From Lepidurus packardi (lineage: Eukaryota; Arthropoda; Branchiopoda; Notostraca; Triopsidae): 64,000 bases of DNA. The notes beneath the pieces are model-generated. The model was not told the DNA's origin, did no database searches, and saw nothing but the letters and a program-made list of their open reading frames with translations. Each line of letters starts with the position of its first letter. The stretch's first letter is position 1. Below are positions 1-12,442 of the stretch, piece by piece. The translations under genes and the position numbers were made by a program. The DNA is taken from assembly GCA_023053545.1 (NCBI GenBank), contig JAKZAN010000005.1, forward strand, positions 4,836,001-4,900,000, written 5' to 3'.

Positions 1-3000
1 TATATAATATATTAAAAAATCAATTTACTTTAGGAAAGTAGTCCGCTTCTTTCACTTTTCCAGCGCAAATTTGGCAATTGAGATCAAAGAGATGGGATTT
101 GTGCTGGGATGTTGCGTCTTCTAACATTGAAAGTCCTGGCAACTCTTTCTGGGCCGATTCTGGAACACAAGGGGACACGAATTTCCTCAATTACATATTC
201 TGACATAAGAAACTACTACTAAATTTAAGACAAAGAAAGTATATTTACCAAGTGACTTCAACGCATCATCATTTTCAATCACTTCTTCGCCTTTATGTGT
301 CTTCAAAATGTATTTATTGGCTAATGAAAGCGATTCTAGTTCCGTTTTTTGGATAATCTCCAATTGCTACATAAAAACGTAGTTAAAAGGGCTTGATACT
401 AAAACTTTACTGTCTTACGTGTTTAGTTTCTCTTTCTCGCCACTGGGCCAATTCCTGGGAGGCCAAATCCTCCGGTGACATGCGCACCAGTTGCTTGGGT
501 TTCATTTCTCCTTTGAGAATCTTCCGGAAAAGTCCTTCGTTCTTTACATCACGAATATTAAAAGTCAAGCTCCTAAACGCAACGCAAGTCAAAAATCGTT
601 TCTTTATTTAAAAAAAAAAAAAAAAATTAACAAAGCCAAACTCACCTGTACTTGGACTTGTACTTGAGGTTCAAATCCCCAAAATATGAGTACAATTCTT
701 CCTCAATCTTCGCCGCCAGATCTGAAATCTCTTGCTCGTTCAACGTGATATCTGCAGACTCTTTTGCCCGTCCATACAAAGCGTCTTTCAAAGACGTTCT
801 CACACTCGAACGCATCACTTCTGGTCCCGTCGCTTTCTTCTCCTTCTTTTCCACCATAACTACAGGCTTGGGTGGATCTTTCCGTTTCCTAACAATACAA
901 TATTTTTTAAACTTGTCTAAAAACAATTCGCAGACGCAACAAGAACACTTTACTTAATAGGTGTGGGCTTTTCCACTCTCTCCTTTGTTTTAGGTATCAT
1001 TCCAGGCTTAAGGACTTCAAAAGTGGGATGCTCCTTCAACCACGTTTCCAAATTTGACAATTTTGGAGCCAAATTGCCTACAACCAACCAACTAAAGCAT
1101 TACAAACATGCAAAAACCGCGTAAACGACTTACCTTGGAGAATTTTGCCCGACTTGCGTTCATAAACCATAACAGCCATTTCCTCAAGAGATCCTCCTCC
1201 TATCCCTTTACCTTTCACATTGGGCAATTCTTGCAGGACAATAATTTTTCGCGTTACATGTAGGGAAGATGCAGGCGAAGCTTTGGTCGGAGGCGTTGGG
1301 GAGCTTTTACGATAAAAACTCTGCGGTTTGATTGACTCCAATCCGCTCTTCTTTGTCTCCATCTCGGTGTGAACCTCCTTTGTTTCGTCTTTTACAGCAT
1401 TTTGCTCCTTTTCAGTGTTATCCTTGCTATAAAGCGCGAGCGATTCTTTGGCGTGTTGCATAATGCATTGATCGCTGCAATAGATACTATTAGGCCGAGC
1501 CTCATTAGCACACCCACTAATTATGCACTTCATAGTACTGGATTCCTATAAAAGCACCAAAATTATTGACGAATCAAAAAAAGTTGTATACGTTTTTCTC
1601 ACCTCTTCAAGTTCCGGTTTGGTATCTGGAATTGAAACATGCGAATTTTTTCGCTCCACTTTTCTGGCAGCTGACTGGGCCTTGCACTTAGGGCACACCC
1701 ACTCGATTCCCCTCGCTTCCATTTCCTTCCCTAGAAAAAAAAATTAAATTCAAAATATATATAAGGAACTAACCGACAAGCAATTTTAAAATTGTACTAG
1801 AAATAAAATTTTACCCATTTGGCGAGTCAAACCAACGCATTTTCCATGAAACCAGTCTTCGCATTTATCGCAGCAGATCATAAAGCGGTTATTGTGTGGT
1901 TTACGGCAGATGCACCACAAACGATCAGGGTCGTCCTCAGAATTCCAGCTTTGCTCACTTCCGGACTCTTCATCGTCATCCTCTTCTTGGATTTTCACCT
2001 GTCCGGGTTCAGGTTTGACAGGTTTCATGCTCTTGATGACGTTTATGCTTGTTTCTGGCTCAGGAACGTTTCCAGTAGCTTCAAAGCTAGCTGCCAATTC
2101 TGCCAACGCATTATGTTCATCTAAATTTGCGCTTTTTTTCATCGTTTCACTTTTAGGCTTCTTTTCGGGTGGAGCTACGTTATTGCCCACGACACGCATG
2201 ACATCTGGCGTCGAAAACAGCGAAGGACCGAGTAAAACGTCTCTTAAATGGGGCGGAGGCTTTCGGTTTTCACGTTTAGGGTAAGATTTTCTACCAGCCT
2301 CAGATGACAGAGGAGTGGTAGGTGAGGGCGTAGGGACCACAGGACTGACAACTGCAGTGTTTTCCTGTCCGTTTTGCCCCTGTGTTTGTGTTTTGATAGG
2401 CGAGGGAAGAGATTTTGAGACGGTTGTGGCCTTTTTGCCCAAAGGATCCATCGCTAGTATTTGTTCCTGCATAGCTTGACGAATTTCTGCCATTCGAGTA
2501 GGAGGCGGTTTCTTTGTCTCGTCAGCAATTGGCGATATTTTTGCTGGCGGCGTGGGAACGCGATCTGAGGATTCAACAAAGGAGTAACAAAATTAGTTAA
2601 AAATTCAAACTTATTTTTACCTGATGGCGGTTTAATATCTTCGGGGATTTGGGGCGCTTCTCTAAGCTGATCACCCACGAGCTGCTCTTCCTGCTGCTTC
2701 TTCATTTCCTCTTTCTCTTTCTTAAGCATCTCTTCGTTTTCGGCACGAATCTTTTCCAGTTGTTCTTTCTCAATCTTCTCAATTTGGCGCTGTGATCTGC
2801 GCTTGGGAGAAGGCGCTCTTAACGAGGAATTGTCTCGCAACGAGTTACGGCTACTACTAGCAGGGCTTGGTGTTCTGCCATCGTCCGTGTCGCTGCGATC
2901 AGATAAGCTGGTCGGATTCATTGTGTATATGGTCTGCACTCGTTGGGGAGGGACAATGGAGTACGAGTGCTCCATATTTATGGCAGATACTATATCCGCG

Positions 3001-3796
3001 TGGGGATCTAAATAATAACAATAGTAATAAATTGACAGGTATTTTAAAAATGTAAATATATTTTCTATAGATACATAGATATAGTAGAAACACTATATTA
3101 TAATAAAAACAACAGTAACGAAATAAAATAATTGATAGACTAGGAAATGCAACTGAAATGTTTTATTTTCAAAGGCTTACCATGCGCGTCTTCGCAACTC
3201 CTATCCAGCAAGCAAAGAACTTCCGACTGGGAATCATTGTCGAGCATATCTGTAAGAGAACCAGCCAAGATATGACCAGCTTGATCTGATTGCAATGCAT
3301 GTGCGATTTTCTCGATTTCCTCTTGATCGATGTTTAAGAAAGGGTCTATGGTATCAACAGCTAAAAGAATATTTCAAGTAAAACATTTGGATTTTTGTTA
3401 AAAAAAATACAAATAAAACTAATAGTACATGGTTGCTGGGGCTCCGAGGCTTCGGCGTGAGTTTCGGGGTCCATTCCGGGGGTGTAAAAGCCTTCCAGTG
3501 TGAGGTTAACTTGAGGATTACCCGCGTCATCTGCACGCATTTCTTCTGCATTCCCAGACAGATTATCCTCGGCTAACTGGACTACACTAACTGTAGTATT
3601 TTCGGAACCAGAAGCTGTAACGAAACATTCCCTGTAGTATTGAAAAACGTAAGTAGTACACAAACATACCTAATAGCTTTTGCAGCGTTTCTTCGTCCAT
3701 TGAAATACTGCCGCTTTCATTGTTTACGATTATTATCACGGTATCATTTGCTGAAGAAGTCTCCGAATCGCCTTCGGTTATAAAAGTTGACGACAT
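1..3796 (-). CDS. DIDO1/PHF3-family PHD and TFIIS-domain transcription regulator, partial (3' end beyond window)
   Basis: Multi-exon gene read on the minus strand; the start codon is placed at 3794-3796 (MSSTFITEGD), in an exon preceded by a likely acceptor near 3832, so a 5'UTR exon lies further upstream. Order of domains: acidic low-complexity N-terminus (3370-3796), Ser-rich and Lys/Glu coiled-coil segment (about 2640-2975), a PHD finger (about 1830-1930, CICRKPHNNRFMICCDKC then W-F-H-G-K-C), a small Cys cluster (C-x4-C...C-x3-C, about 1450-1533), a TFIIS central-domain-like region (about 420-890, including SLKDALYGRAKE and FRKILKGEMKPKQLVRMSPE), and near the edge HLFDLNCQICAG, which matches the segment after the TFIIS domain in vertebrate DIDO1/PHF3. 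The SPOC domain expected next would lie left of position 1. The family binds RNA polymerase II and methylated histone H3. Family assignment is strong; orthology to DIDO1 versus PHF3 or insect pps is open. Confidence 0.88.
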
Positions 3797-4090
3797 GGTC
3801 GACGACGCAGGAATGTCGGGGTGCCAGCCAACTAAACAGAAACACGTCGCGATAAGAAGGATGCACTGCACAAGTCCATTAACAACGTGGCGGCAACAAA
3901 CACGAGTTTCACGCCTTTTCTAGGCTACTTATGAGCTAATTAAGGGATAATATCATGAAGACTTTCTAGAAACAATTGCTCGTAAAAACTCCAGTAATAA
4001 CGCTCCCTGGATAGAAACTATTTTAGCGTCAGAAAAGCGTACACACAATCGCGACGGGCGCCATTTTAGGATTCCATAAGTCTATCCTGA

Positions 4091-4135
4091 TTGGCTACGT
4101 TTTGCCAGGCTTGAAACAGCGCCAAACGCGCCAAA
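4091..4135 (-). promoter_or_regulatory. Candidate promoter of the DIDO1/PHF3 gene: two tandem E2F-like sites plus a CCAAT box
   Basis: Read on the minus strand, 4119-4135 is TTTGGCGCGTTTGGCGC, that is two copies of the E2F core TTTGGCGC separated by one base, and an inverted CCAAT (plus-strand ATTGG) lies at about 4090-4094. This is about 300 bp upstream of the start codon at 3796, where the 5'UTR exon should begin. No TATA box is visible, in line with a housekeeping promoter. Factor identity is inferred from consensus only. Confidence 0.45.
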
Positions 4136-7100
4136 TTCAAACCATATTATTTGTATTTATTAAAAGGAAGATTTCAAAACGTAAGATTCGAAGCTCCAAA
4201 ATTTCCTCTAAAAGTCCATTCTGTTTAATGTATATTTCTTTAAATTCTTAACAACATACAAGAAGCCAGGCTTATTAAAAAAAAATTTAATAAATCTCAC
4301 CGTCGAAATACTTTCGAAAGGAAACACCCGTTAAACCATTAATTATAAAACGATGACGGGGTCACCGACAATTAAACCCTTCTTTCCATGTAAAGGCTAA
4401 GAATTCGGTGACCGAAAAGCTTTCGTACCCAAATAAGTTAATCCAGAAATGAACGTATGCGAGGACGAGGACCTCAGATTACTGGAACTTAGTTTTGGAA
4501 AGTGGTTTGGAACAACTCAAAAACTCGATCCTAACCACTGCAATAACATCTTATTTCGCTCAAGCACCATATTCATAATTAAAGAAATTACCCGTAGTGG
4601 AGTGATTATTTGACCAGTTTTAACCACATGAAAAGACAGGGTCCATTCCAAACCACGCAAAACGTTATTTCACCGGAGAAAGGGTAGTCCAGAAGACTCT
4701 TTCTCTGACAGCTTCCGATATAGGTTTCTGCTCCAGATGGGAAGAAAAAAAAGCGAATTAATGGTATAAGCTTCCAAGTAGTGCGGTTTGTAGCTATAAG
4801 GTGTGAACGTCCAACTATATAAAGAAGCAGACAACTTCATCCTTTGCATAACGAATAGCCCAGCCGAAAGTATAGTCCCGGAAACTTTAAATCGTAAGAG
4901 CAACAAGTTCCCCAAGCTTAACAAAAAAAAAAAAAAAACGGTTCTTAGGGGGGCGCGAGACATTTTTTCTTATATCTACGCAACCACGCATCACTAAGAA
5001 ACAGACTTTCCGAGAAATCGACATAGCTTAAAAAGTTTAATTGAATTTTTTCTGAGGAAAAATAACCTATTAATACTTATTTTTATTTCATTCGTTTTGT
5101 TCAGTGACATTAGCCTGACAAGTCGTGTAAACTACCCATATTTCTCCACTTTATACCATGTATCAAACCCAAAACGTTGTTTAGAACACAGTCTGTGACA
5201 AAGAAACATTAGTAATTTTTGGAACTCAAATTAAACGCAAAAACATGTGAAGAAAAGCACCGTGAATATGCAGGCGAGGTTCAAGAGAAAGTCTTTCGGA
5301 AATGTTTTCCTTTTCCGGATCTAGGAGATTAGGTTTTGTTTCCCTTCCAAAAACCAAATGTAGAACAAGTTGAGCTTTTCCAAATTGTGGACCGAACAAA
5401 AAACTCGTTCTGACCAAAAAGAATTAAGAAAGGTAGACAAAATCATGAAAAACAGCCCTCGTTTGATGTCGCCAACTTATGCAAATATATCCTGAATAAA
5501 ACCACAGAATAACCCCTCTGCTATGTTTTAAGGCGGCTTTCCAAATAAGTAACGCTTGAATAGATATACCGGTTGACTTTTAACTTATTGTTTAATTGCC
5601 GCGTGTGAGGTGTTTTCTAGGAGTCTAGCGACAAATAACCGCTTGAATGATTGTTGGCGGGATTTTTTTTAATTTGCTCAGTTGTCGTGGGTGTGAGGAA
5701 CGTTTGGGACAGAAAATAGCCAGTCATGAATCGAGTTTTAACATCTCCTGATGCTTGGAGTACGACTAGAACTGCACGAACCCAAAAAAACTGGGGAACC
5801 TTTTATATTGAAATACCTCGACATCCTTGTCACGTTTTCCTGGCGAGAAATAGAGCATCAAGCAGCTGAACGCAAAGCAAACACAGTATGAAATACGACT
5901 TTTTTTTCATATATAAAGAAAAAATCCGCCACGCGGAAGTCATCTTTCTAACGCTTGACTCGCCATTTCTTTGTCCTACGCAATTCACAATTTTACAAGA
6001 CACAGTATTTAAAATGGTAACAAAAACAAAATACACTAGCGCTATCTAACTTCCTTTGAACCAGTTATCGCAAATCGGTATAAAAACAAAGCTATTTTCT
6101 ATGGATGGGTACATACGTACATACTTCAAACTCGACGTTTTACAAAAAAAGGAGTACTGAAATTACATTTCTATGAAAAGTATGACTTGCAACAAAATAA
6201 TTAAAAGGAATTCTCCCGGACAGAAAGAAAAAAACCCTTAACTGTTGCTAAATACACAAATTTCAAGACAACTCTGCTAATTATAGCAAAATGCAAGTTA
6301 TACTGTGTGCATTGGTAGTGTATATGGAGACAACAATATACATCCCGTCGCCTTTAAAATTCCATTTGTTCTCCATTCCGATCACTTGAAGAGACATGCA
6401 CGGCTGATTTAATTGATTTATTTGTTTTTTTACTATTAATATTGATAACCCATTAGAAAACTTGAAGAAAGTTGATCCAAAACCCCTTTCTAGAGTTTGT
6501 ACAATCAGATTTCTTCCGAGTTTTCTTTACCAGTATTTGAAAAGTGAGAATTGGCTGACCAAGTGGTCTTATTGCAACGTGAAGGTTCAAATTCTTGTAT
6601 TGTCTGAACCTACAGGCACAGGTGTGGTTATAGGCTCCAATATGTACCTGTAAACCGGCTTTTCTAGAAACTCGTACAAATTTCACTGCGTTCAAGTCTT
6701 CATGAGCCTTTCATGTAAAACCTAGAAAAGTTTCTCACCTCGCCCCAATAACCAAGTCCGCAGCCGTCATTTTTTTTCTATTTTTTCCTTTTTTAAATTG
6801 CTGGCTGTGCCAGGCGTTTAGATTACGCGTTTAGAGACCTTGACGTGGAGGTATTCGTTATACTGCATTCGCAATCCGAACTACAATCCCGACAGTTTCC
6901 TGGGAACCTTTTTTCACTTTTTGCGTTTAATTTTGCCAGGGAATAAGAGCTTTAAGAATGGGCGGTAGAAGTTCTGCCTTGAGCACTAGGTCGTTCGCAA
7001 GTCTGTGCCTTTAACATACCAATCCTCAAAGCTATACACACATACACATCGCCATTGCTACGACCTCAAGGCCATGAAAACCAGGGCATTTGACGTCAAA

Positions 7101-9229
7101 CAATTTGACTTTAACCATCGCAAAGGCACAAGAAGGTTTCCTTTCATTGGGAACCCTGCCCAAACAACCATTACCAACGCTTCCAAATGCCAACAAAAAC
7201 ATTAACGAAAACCTAGTAAACGTTAACCAAATACGCTTTCACTTCGCAACACAGTAATGTACAGTCACCCTCGCGAAACCCGGATACACTATAGTCTTCC
7301 AATTTTCCTCCTGTTTGCGAATGTCGAGGAAGAGGTAGTCAAGGATAACTAATAACAACTTATAAGGGCACAGCTTGTTAACTAATTACAGTTTCCGGCA
7401 AAATGTTACATTTAATTTATTGTGAGACAAACGCTTGCATAAACGTAAGCAGACACAATAAAAACAATTGTAATAGGATTAATTTCAAAATCATGAAAAC
7501 GTGAAGTAATTTACGAAATAAAAGTTCTTTGTCGAAACAATTGGCATAAAAAACCAAACACAAAAACAATTACACATAAAAAACGAAAAAATTTTATACC
7601 GGTTTTCCACGCCCTGTATCGCATAGAAAGTTTCCAATCACGCAAGACTAATAAGTAATTTTAGGTCGCCGAATACTACCAAAAAAGTCTGGAGCCTTAT
7701 CTTTTTCTTTGTGCGTGTGTGTATGTAAAGTGTGTTTATAAAGCTGTTGGTTTTGGAATGCTCGGACAAGGGCAATATCACTTTCCACGCTACCACATTT
7801 CAAATAGGTGGACCCAGATACTTGAGTGCGGTGTATAAACCACAAAAATAAAAACCCAGGGAGTTTGGCCAGTAAAAAAAACAGTACCCCATATAAGCAG
7901 TTTCACATTCTTACAAAGAAATAAAAGACTGTACACACACAGTAATTCGCTTTTATTCAAAGAATCGCTTAAGGATAGGAAGTAATTTATTTTTGTTTCG
8001 CACTTGTCACGAAACCACAAGAAAGCCATAAATTGTTTACGCATCAAACTCAGACTCGAATAAAGTCAGGAAATTTGTCCTGTCCCCTTTGTGACAACTT
8101 TTCGTAACTAGGACAAAGTTTTACAGTTTTACACAGGTTCTCCAACTCTGACCTAATAGTCAGCCATGTCACTATATTTAGGAATAGGAAGACGTCCAAA
8201 GATGCCCTATAAGCTTTCCGACAAGCCAGTTTTCGTAAAGGTAGACCTCAATTCCTTAATCTTTTTTTATGTGTTACAACAGACAAATAATAGGAGAAAC
8301 TCGTTTTAGAGCACCGGACGTACGAGAACCCGTTTTCCCCCCCTTCTTTCTAACTATGTCGCTTGCGGTCGCCTTCAAAACTTATTCAGCTGGAATAGCA
8401 ATTAAATCACATCACAAGTTTCTCTCCGATACTGTCATCTCTCCAGCAAAGAAAATATAAACAAAAGTGATGCGGAAATTGTAAAAAGCTTTTTTTATAA
8501 GTTAAAATAGGTGACCGCAAACCAGATGAAAGATACAGAAAACAAAATCTCAGAATTTTCGACGTCACATGTTGATTCCTCCAAGCAGTTTAGTAGCTTC
8601 TCGCCTTGTACTTGCATTTTCCTTAGCTTTCTCTGTACCAATCAATCTTGAGTTCAGACTACTCTTACGCAGTTCTAAAGCCTATTCCCTAAATATTTTG
8701 CTAAACCCTGTCCATATTAAAAACACATTGTAATTTACAATCATATACATTATTTTTTATATTATTTCCTAATTTTGCTTTATTTATAATTTTACGCAGA
8801 AGAAATAATAAAAATATTAATAATTTATATTAAAAATAAAAATATTATTTACACAATAATCATTACTGCCTTATTGACCCAAACTAGCCTGCAGAGACAA
8901 ATATTAGGACACTTTTTTTCTGCTAAAGACTCCTCTTCTCGACAAAGCCTATTGCCTGTTTACGCGAAGTATACTTCACGCATTTTGCGGTCCATACATC
9001 ACAGCAAAATGAATAATAGGTAAGGAGACCATTTCAAACGTAAGTCTATAACAGTTGAAGTCTTGCGCTGCTTCGTCTAGTCAACTTAGCAGCTGTAAGC
9101 CTATCATTTTCTTTATGTCAAGGTTTTGAGTGTGCCTGCTTATGCGCCCTACAATTACTGACACTTTAACGTCGAAGGCTGTAAACACAAGAAAATGTAT
9201 CCTTCGCCTGCCCACTCTTATGTCTTATA

Positions 9230-9475
9230 GGAGTAGCCTTCATTCCGCTTGCGTACGCCCGGACCTCTCTGGCCTTCGCGTTACACTGCTCCTTAGGTCA
9301 CGGCCTCTACCAACCTTCGGGCAGCATATCAAGCCCGGCGAGGTCGCAGGTCTCGGTCACTCACCCGTTCTCTACTACGATGGACACCTCGTCGTTATCA
9401 ACCCTAGCTGAAGGAGACCTCGCCTCTGGCGCAGGCTGGCCTCACCCCACCGCGGGATCGAGGCCGTAAGTCGTA
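9230..9475. other. GC-rich island of unknown nature in AT-rich DNA
   Basis: A block of about 245 bp with clearly higher GC content than both flanks. It ends in a short direct repeat, gtaagtcg, seen at 9464-9471 and again about 25 bp on, separated by an A-rich run, which is reminiscent of the 3' end of a short retroelement. One frame stays open (9130-9411) but matches nothing I recognise. It could be a SINE-like fragment, an old transposon piece, or a CpG-rich regulatory element; I cannot decide. Confidence 0.3.
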
Positions 9476-11452
9476 AAAAAATAAAGTCGTAAGTCGCCCT
9501 CTCTCACCCAAGTCTTATTGCAGGCAGTACAAGCATTACGTTAGTTTGAAATGAATTTGCTGGCTATACTTGCCCTTAATACGTTGGCAGAACTAAAAAG
9601 ATCAAAAGATTCCAACGACTGTTTCTTTTCATTTCCTTTTCTCAGCTTCCTTTTAGCCCATTTTTCTTCTTATGTGAAGCATAGAACTTCAGAGGTTTAC
9701 GAACCCTATAATTAGAGGAGTTTGATGAGCACTTTCTATGATTCTCTCTTAGCCCAAAACCCTAAAATTCTCGTTTTCGGGTTTAAGAGAACCGTTGCTT
9801 TAAACTCAATATGCTCGTCCGCTAAACCGACTTCCTTAAGACTAATTAGTTCCTTGTGTCTTTAACTCGACAATGTCGGACTGAAAGGTAGAGTATAGAC
9901 CAATCGAGTGTTCTTTCCGGTAAAAAGAAACTCCCTTTTGGACTTGCATAACACCTTCTATATAAAGATTCGTTATGCGAACCAAAAACGACAAAGAAAA
10001 AAGAACTCGTTAAAGATACTATACATGACAAATATCTCTTATTTGCATGGCTTAATAACCGTATCTGACCAAACCGTAAACTAGAGCACATACCCCAAGC
10101 TGTATAGTCACAGTCGAGGAGAAAGTAGAAGTAAATTCGCGATTTGAAATAAAAAGGTAGTCTGTCCTGTGTTTAGGTCAGCACCAACTTCAAGAACAGC
10201 TTTATTGAATATTAAAGAGAAAGGGTCCACCCCTGTTAGTTCATTCGAGCAAAGCAGACAACGTACCAGATAAGAGAAAAAAAGAAAAATGAAACGTCGA
10301 ATGACATATGAGAGTTGGCGCATTAAGCTTTTTCTGAACCCATGTCTTGCCTCACCACGAAAAAAAGACCGGGGAAAATGAGTGTTCTTTTTAAAAATTA
10401 GAGCTGGAGAGAAAAGCGTGATAGGCAAACATTGTTCGAGCGTAAGGTTTTATTATAGTATGACGCCAAATAGGATCGTTTGGTAAATTCGCAATTACAA
10501 AGTGAGCGGGTAGAAACGTAACACTTGTAGTAGATCTAGGGAAGCCATCGCGAGCTCTACTTTCTCCAATCCTCTATTTTGTCGTCTACCAGTAGGAAAA
10601 GATAAAATTGCAAAAAAGTAATAGCTAATGGGTGCGACGCCTTCTAATATATGTAACGTCTAAGTAAAAATGTGGTACAAAAGGAGCAAGTCCTAATAGA
10701 AAAGACTATCAGAAACGTCAAAACGCGTTCGATTGTATCTTCTCGGCTCCTTCTTTTCGTAGAAGAAGGACAAATTGCTCTACTTAAAGACCTTGCCTTA
10801 TAGTCCCAGCTATAGGCTTCTTATTCAACGACAGAATGCGCTTCGTCACTGTCCTTCAATATATGTGTACTGCTCAACCTCTAAAATTTTTTTTTTAAAA
10901 TACTGAGTCCTTTTTATCGTCTCTCAACGGTTCATTTTCTGTCTGTCCTGTATCGACAACTACCGAAATTTTTACACCAATTCTGAAATTATATGGGTGA
11001 ACGTTCAAGTCCTTCTATTCATTTATTGTGCAATAATTAGTCAGAAAAGAATACAAAATTCATTTGAAAAAATCTTAATTAATCTAAGGTAAGTAAATCT
11101 ATATAGACTGGGTTAAAAAATAAGAAGAATTGTCCCCTACATTGTCGAAGGAATTCCTTCTTTTACATTCAACGAACATCGAGGAACCCACAGGCAGAAG
11201 AAACTGAGCTAACCACTTAAACAAAGATCAATGTCACCTACAAAATGAAGGGCGACTAGACAATTTATGTTTGTAACGGTAGTTAACGCCGCTTCCCTAC
11301 AGACGCTGCAACCCAAACATAATCCCTTTCTCAAAACTGTACACGCATGATTTTTTAAAGCAAACGAAGGAATTCTTTGTGTCTTTAGAATGTAAACGAA
11401 GAAATTGAAGGCAAAAATAGTTGATAAATAATTGATTTCGCTATCACAGAAA

Positions 11453-11548
11453 CACAAAATCTAAACTTAAAAACGCTTCTTTAGCCCTAGACATTAAGAA
11501 AACAAAATCTAAACATAAGAACGCTTCTTTAACTCTAAACCTTAGCTT
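11453..11548. repeat. Imperfect tandem duplication, period 48 bp, two copies
   Basis: The unit beginning acaaaatctaaac followed by aacgcttcttta occurs at 11453-11500 and again at 11501-11548 with a handful of substitutions. There is no gene around it. Confidence 0.75.
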
Positions 11549-12431
11549 AAACCAGTTAACAAGGAATAGAAGTGACATTCAACGATATCCAAAACGTTAT
11601 GATATGCGTTTTATGTTAAGTTATGTTGACCCCTAAGCTCTGGCGCGCTCTGGGGGCTGCAAAGGACATTCTTATATCAAACTCGTTTCAATTAATCAGA
11701 TTCCATCGCAGTCCTGTTTCACCAGCTTAACTTGAGTATGGCCATGCTGCCTTTCCCCAGACATTGTAAAAGGAAAACTCATCACCCCTTTATCCCTCAT
11801 AACTAGACTATGATCTTATAACGGAGAAGCCGTCAATTACAAAAGGTGTGTCAATCAAGTCTCCCCCAAAAAACTTTACCTTGACTTGTTACTCAACGTT
11901 ACCTTGCAATGCCAGCCATTCACGAGCAATTTTCATGTAAAGGCTATTAGAGTCCCCCAAACTCCCCTCTCACCCCCAAATACTTGAAAGGTTTCTTATC
12001 CGCGGCGGGCATTGCAATCGCCCAATTCTCCTCATGACAATGCACTTGGTACAGTTTCATGACCAGCGGGTTTTCTGGCCAATCCCTCCGTGCCTCGACT
12101 TCTATAAGACTTCGATGGCCGCACCTGAGCGTGGTACTCTTCCAGCTGCCTTTGCACGAAGCACAGGTAGCACAGCATCCATCTCGCTAGTCCGGTTTTT
12201 GCAAGTTTCCCGACTCAGAAGCCGTGCAAAACAACCCCGTCCAGTTGCAGAAAACGGGGAAAAGAATTGAAAGTGTCCAAGTGTTTCCCCACGTGAAACC
12301 GTGCAAAGGAAATCCTCCCTCCTCTAGGGGAATTTTCCTCCTGATTTTTCTTTGCTAACTTAGAACTCGGTTTTGGCCTATATGGTCCTTTAAAAAAGAG
12401 CAAAATGAGTGCAAGTGATTGTCGGACGCCG

Positions 12432-12442
12432 ATGAAGTCAAG
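12432..12442 (+). other. Candidate first coding exon of the haem peroxidase
   Basis: ATG AAG TCA AG then gtaaaa. Joined to the G that opens the 18068 exon it yields MKSR-THVALFALLVVAAQC, a well-formed signal peptide with basic n-region. The upstream in-frame ATG at 12405 would add nine residues (MSASDCRTP). The intron would be 5.6 kb, far longer than the other introns of this gene (mostly 50-110 bp). Inference from phase and peptide logic only. Confidence 0.45.

Larger units (their letters stand above)
4136..12431. other. Long gene-poor stretch, no supported gene
   Basis: About 8.3 kb with only short, low-quality reading frames on both strands; none shows a recognisable domain, signal peptide, or chain of spliceable exons. 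It contains an AT-rich low-complexity block (about 8740-8870), short CA/TG runs (about 7040 and 7705), a local GC-rich island (9230-9475) and a 48-bp tandem duplication (11453-11548). The part next to 12.4 kb (about 12030-12400) is GC-richer than its surroundings and may hold the peroxidase promoter. Distal regulatory DNA or decayed transposons cannot be excluded. Confidence 0.6.

Noticed and set aside
6585-6600. GGTTCAAATTC resembling a tRNA B box
   Set aside because: No matching A box or acceptor stem pairing at the right distance; no tRNA could be folded.
9130-9411. 93-codon plus-strand frame within the GC-rich island
   Set aside because: Open because of local GC content; no recognised motif in the translation.
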